From positions 1 to 6,693 of the forward strand of contig JAXDLH010000257.1 in the NCBI GenBank assembly GCA_034666705.1: DNA of 6,693 bases, in the 5' to 3' direction. The translations under genes were made by a program, and so were the position numbers. The stretch comes from JAXDLH01 sp034666705 (GTDB taxonomy: Bacteria; Chloroflexota; UBA6077; SHYK01). The notes below the pieces were generated by a model. The model did not search any database. It was not told the origin of the DNA and saw nothing but the letters and a program-made list of their open reading frames with translations. Of this stretch, positions 6,292-6,693 are shown piece after piece (within the stretch, counting starts at the first letter, position 1; the number at the start of each line of letters is the position of its first letter).

Positions 6292-6693
6292 TTACTCCAC
6301 GCGCGTTGGCTCCGGGTCGATGGCCGCGTGGTCCATATCGCGGATTACACCGCGCGGATCCAGCCCCTGCTGAACCCGCTCGATCTCGCGCCGCATGAGA
6401 TCCAGGAGCACAGTGAGCTCGGGACCGAACGGCGATGCCACAGGCTCGGTTGAAGCATCGCCTGCCTCGAGCGGCTCTTCCGCGGCTGCGGAGTGGAACA
6501 CGATCTCCGGATCGCTCGCACCTCGGACAACTCCCGCATCGTCGGGGTCCGCAATCGGCTCAACCGATACCAGCCACGTGCGGGTGTCGTCGACCGGCGT
6601 GCGCAGCCACAACCCTCCGGCACGCACGTGGGTAGGAAAAAGCCACTCCTGCACGTCGCTGGACCGAGCACCGCGCTCGTCCACGCCCACGCC
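6292..6693 (-). CDS. Probable Rieske-type ring-hydroxylating oxygenase, C-terminal part (cut by right window edge)
   Basis: The frame is open to the window end and its last 133 residues are visible. HVRAGGLWLRTPVDDTRTW resembles the strand found in phthalate- and vanillate-type Rieske oxygenase catalytic domains (usually RVPVDDTHTW). The end, LLDLMRREIERVQQGLDPRGVIRD, resembles the C-terminal helix of the same group. The intervening stretch is shorter than usual and Ala/Glu/Asp-rich. I do not see the QD...E..G.I.DRS.E segment those enzymes normally have, so this is either a divergent member or a relative. The Rieske [2Fe-2S] domain and the catalytic His ligands would lie outside the window. 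It is probably the upstream gene of an operon with the amidohydrolase (34-nt gap), suggesting oxidation of an organic substrate before hydrolysis. Confidence 0.55.
   Translation of the reverse strand, partial: GVGVDERGARSSDVQEWLFPTHVRAGGLWLRTPVDDTRTWLVSVEPIADPDDAGVVRGASDPEIVFHSAAAEEPLEAGDASTEPVASPFGPELTVLLDLMRREIERVQQGLDPRGVIRDMDHAAIDPEPTRVE

Noticed and set aside
4629..6398. Very long open frame (589 codons) on the plus strand opposite the amidohydrolase
   Set aside because: It is antisense to a gene with clear family motifs, is rich in Arg, His and Ala as expected for a GC-rich shadow frame, and has no recognisable domain.
1..6693. CRISPR arrays, tRNA or rRNA genes, insertion sequences, phage or defence genes
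   Set aside because: No spaced direct-repeat array, no tRNA cloverleaf, no transposase-like protein or terminal inverted repeats, and no defence-associated motifs were seen on either strand.

Overview
The window is a high-GC, gene-dense bacterial chromosome segment (not obviously plasmid or phage). The bifunctional penicillin-binding protein, the PRC-barrel and hemerythrin proteins, the TTG...TAGGAT-type promoter and the high-GC codon use together suggest a Chloroflexota lineage such as Thermomicrobia or Sphaerobacter relatives. This placement is an inference; an actinobacterium is possible, and no rRNA is present to settle it.

Layout. Positions 1-3668, minus strand, hold a cell-envelope operon read from right to left. 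It starts with a class A penicillin-binding protein with intact glycosyltransferase and transpeptidase motifs. A large lipoprotein follows, coupled by an ATGA stop/start overlap. Then comes the first 18 codons of a gene that looks like a PRC-barrel protein, preceded by a clear GGAGG and cut by the window edge. Positions 3669-3906 are a divergent intergenic region. It carries three helically phased CGTTGC repeats near the penicillin-binding protein gene and a plausible promoter for the plus-strand gene. Positions 3907-4371 encode a hemerythrin-type HHE domain protein. A 15-bp GC-rich hairpin at 4395-4427 sits between the convergent hemerythrin and amidohydrolase genes. Positions 4581-6257, minus, encode an amidohydrolase of the N-acyl-D-amino-acid deacylase-like group. 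Just upstream (6292-6693, minus, cut by the right edge) is the C-terminus of what looks like a Rieske-type ring-hydroxylating oxygenase, probably in the same operon.

How the genes may work together. The left operon pairs a peptidoglycan polymerase/crosslinker with a membrane-tethered lipoprotein that contains degenerate LysM-like segments. This suggests a dedicated partner or regulator of wall synthesis, and it is the best candidate in the window for something undescribed. The right operon looks catabolic: an oxygenase followed by an amide or ring hydrolase. The hemerythrin stands alone, as an oxygen, iron or nitrosative stress protein. I see no defence system, CRISPR array, mobile element, tRNA or rRNA.
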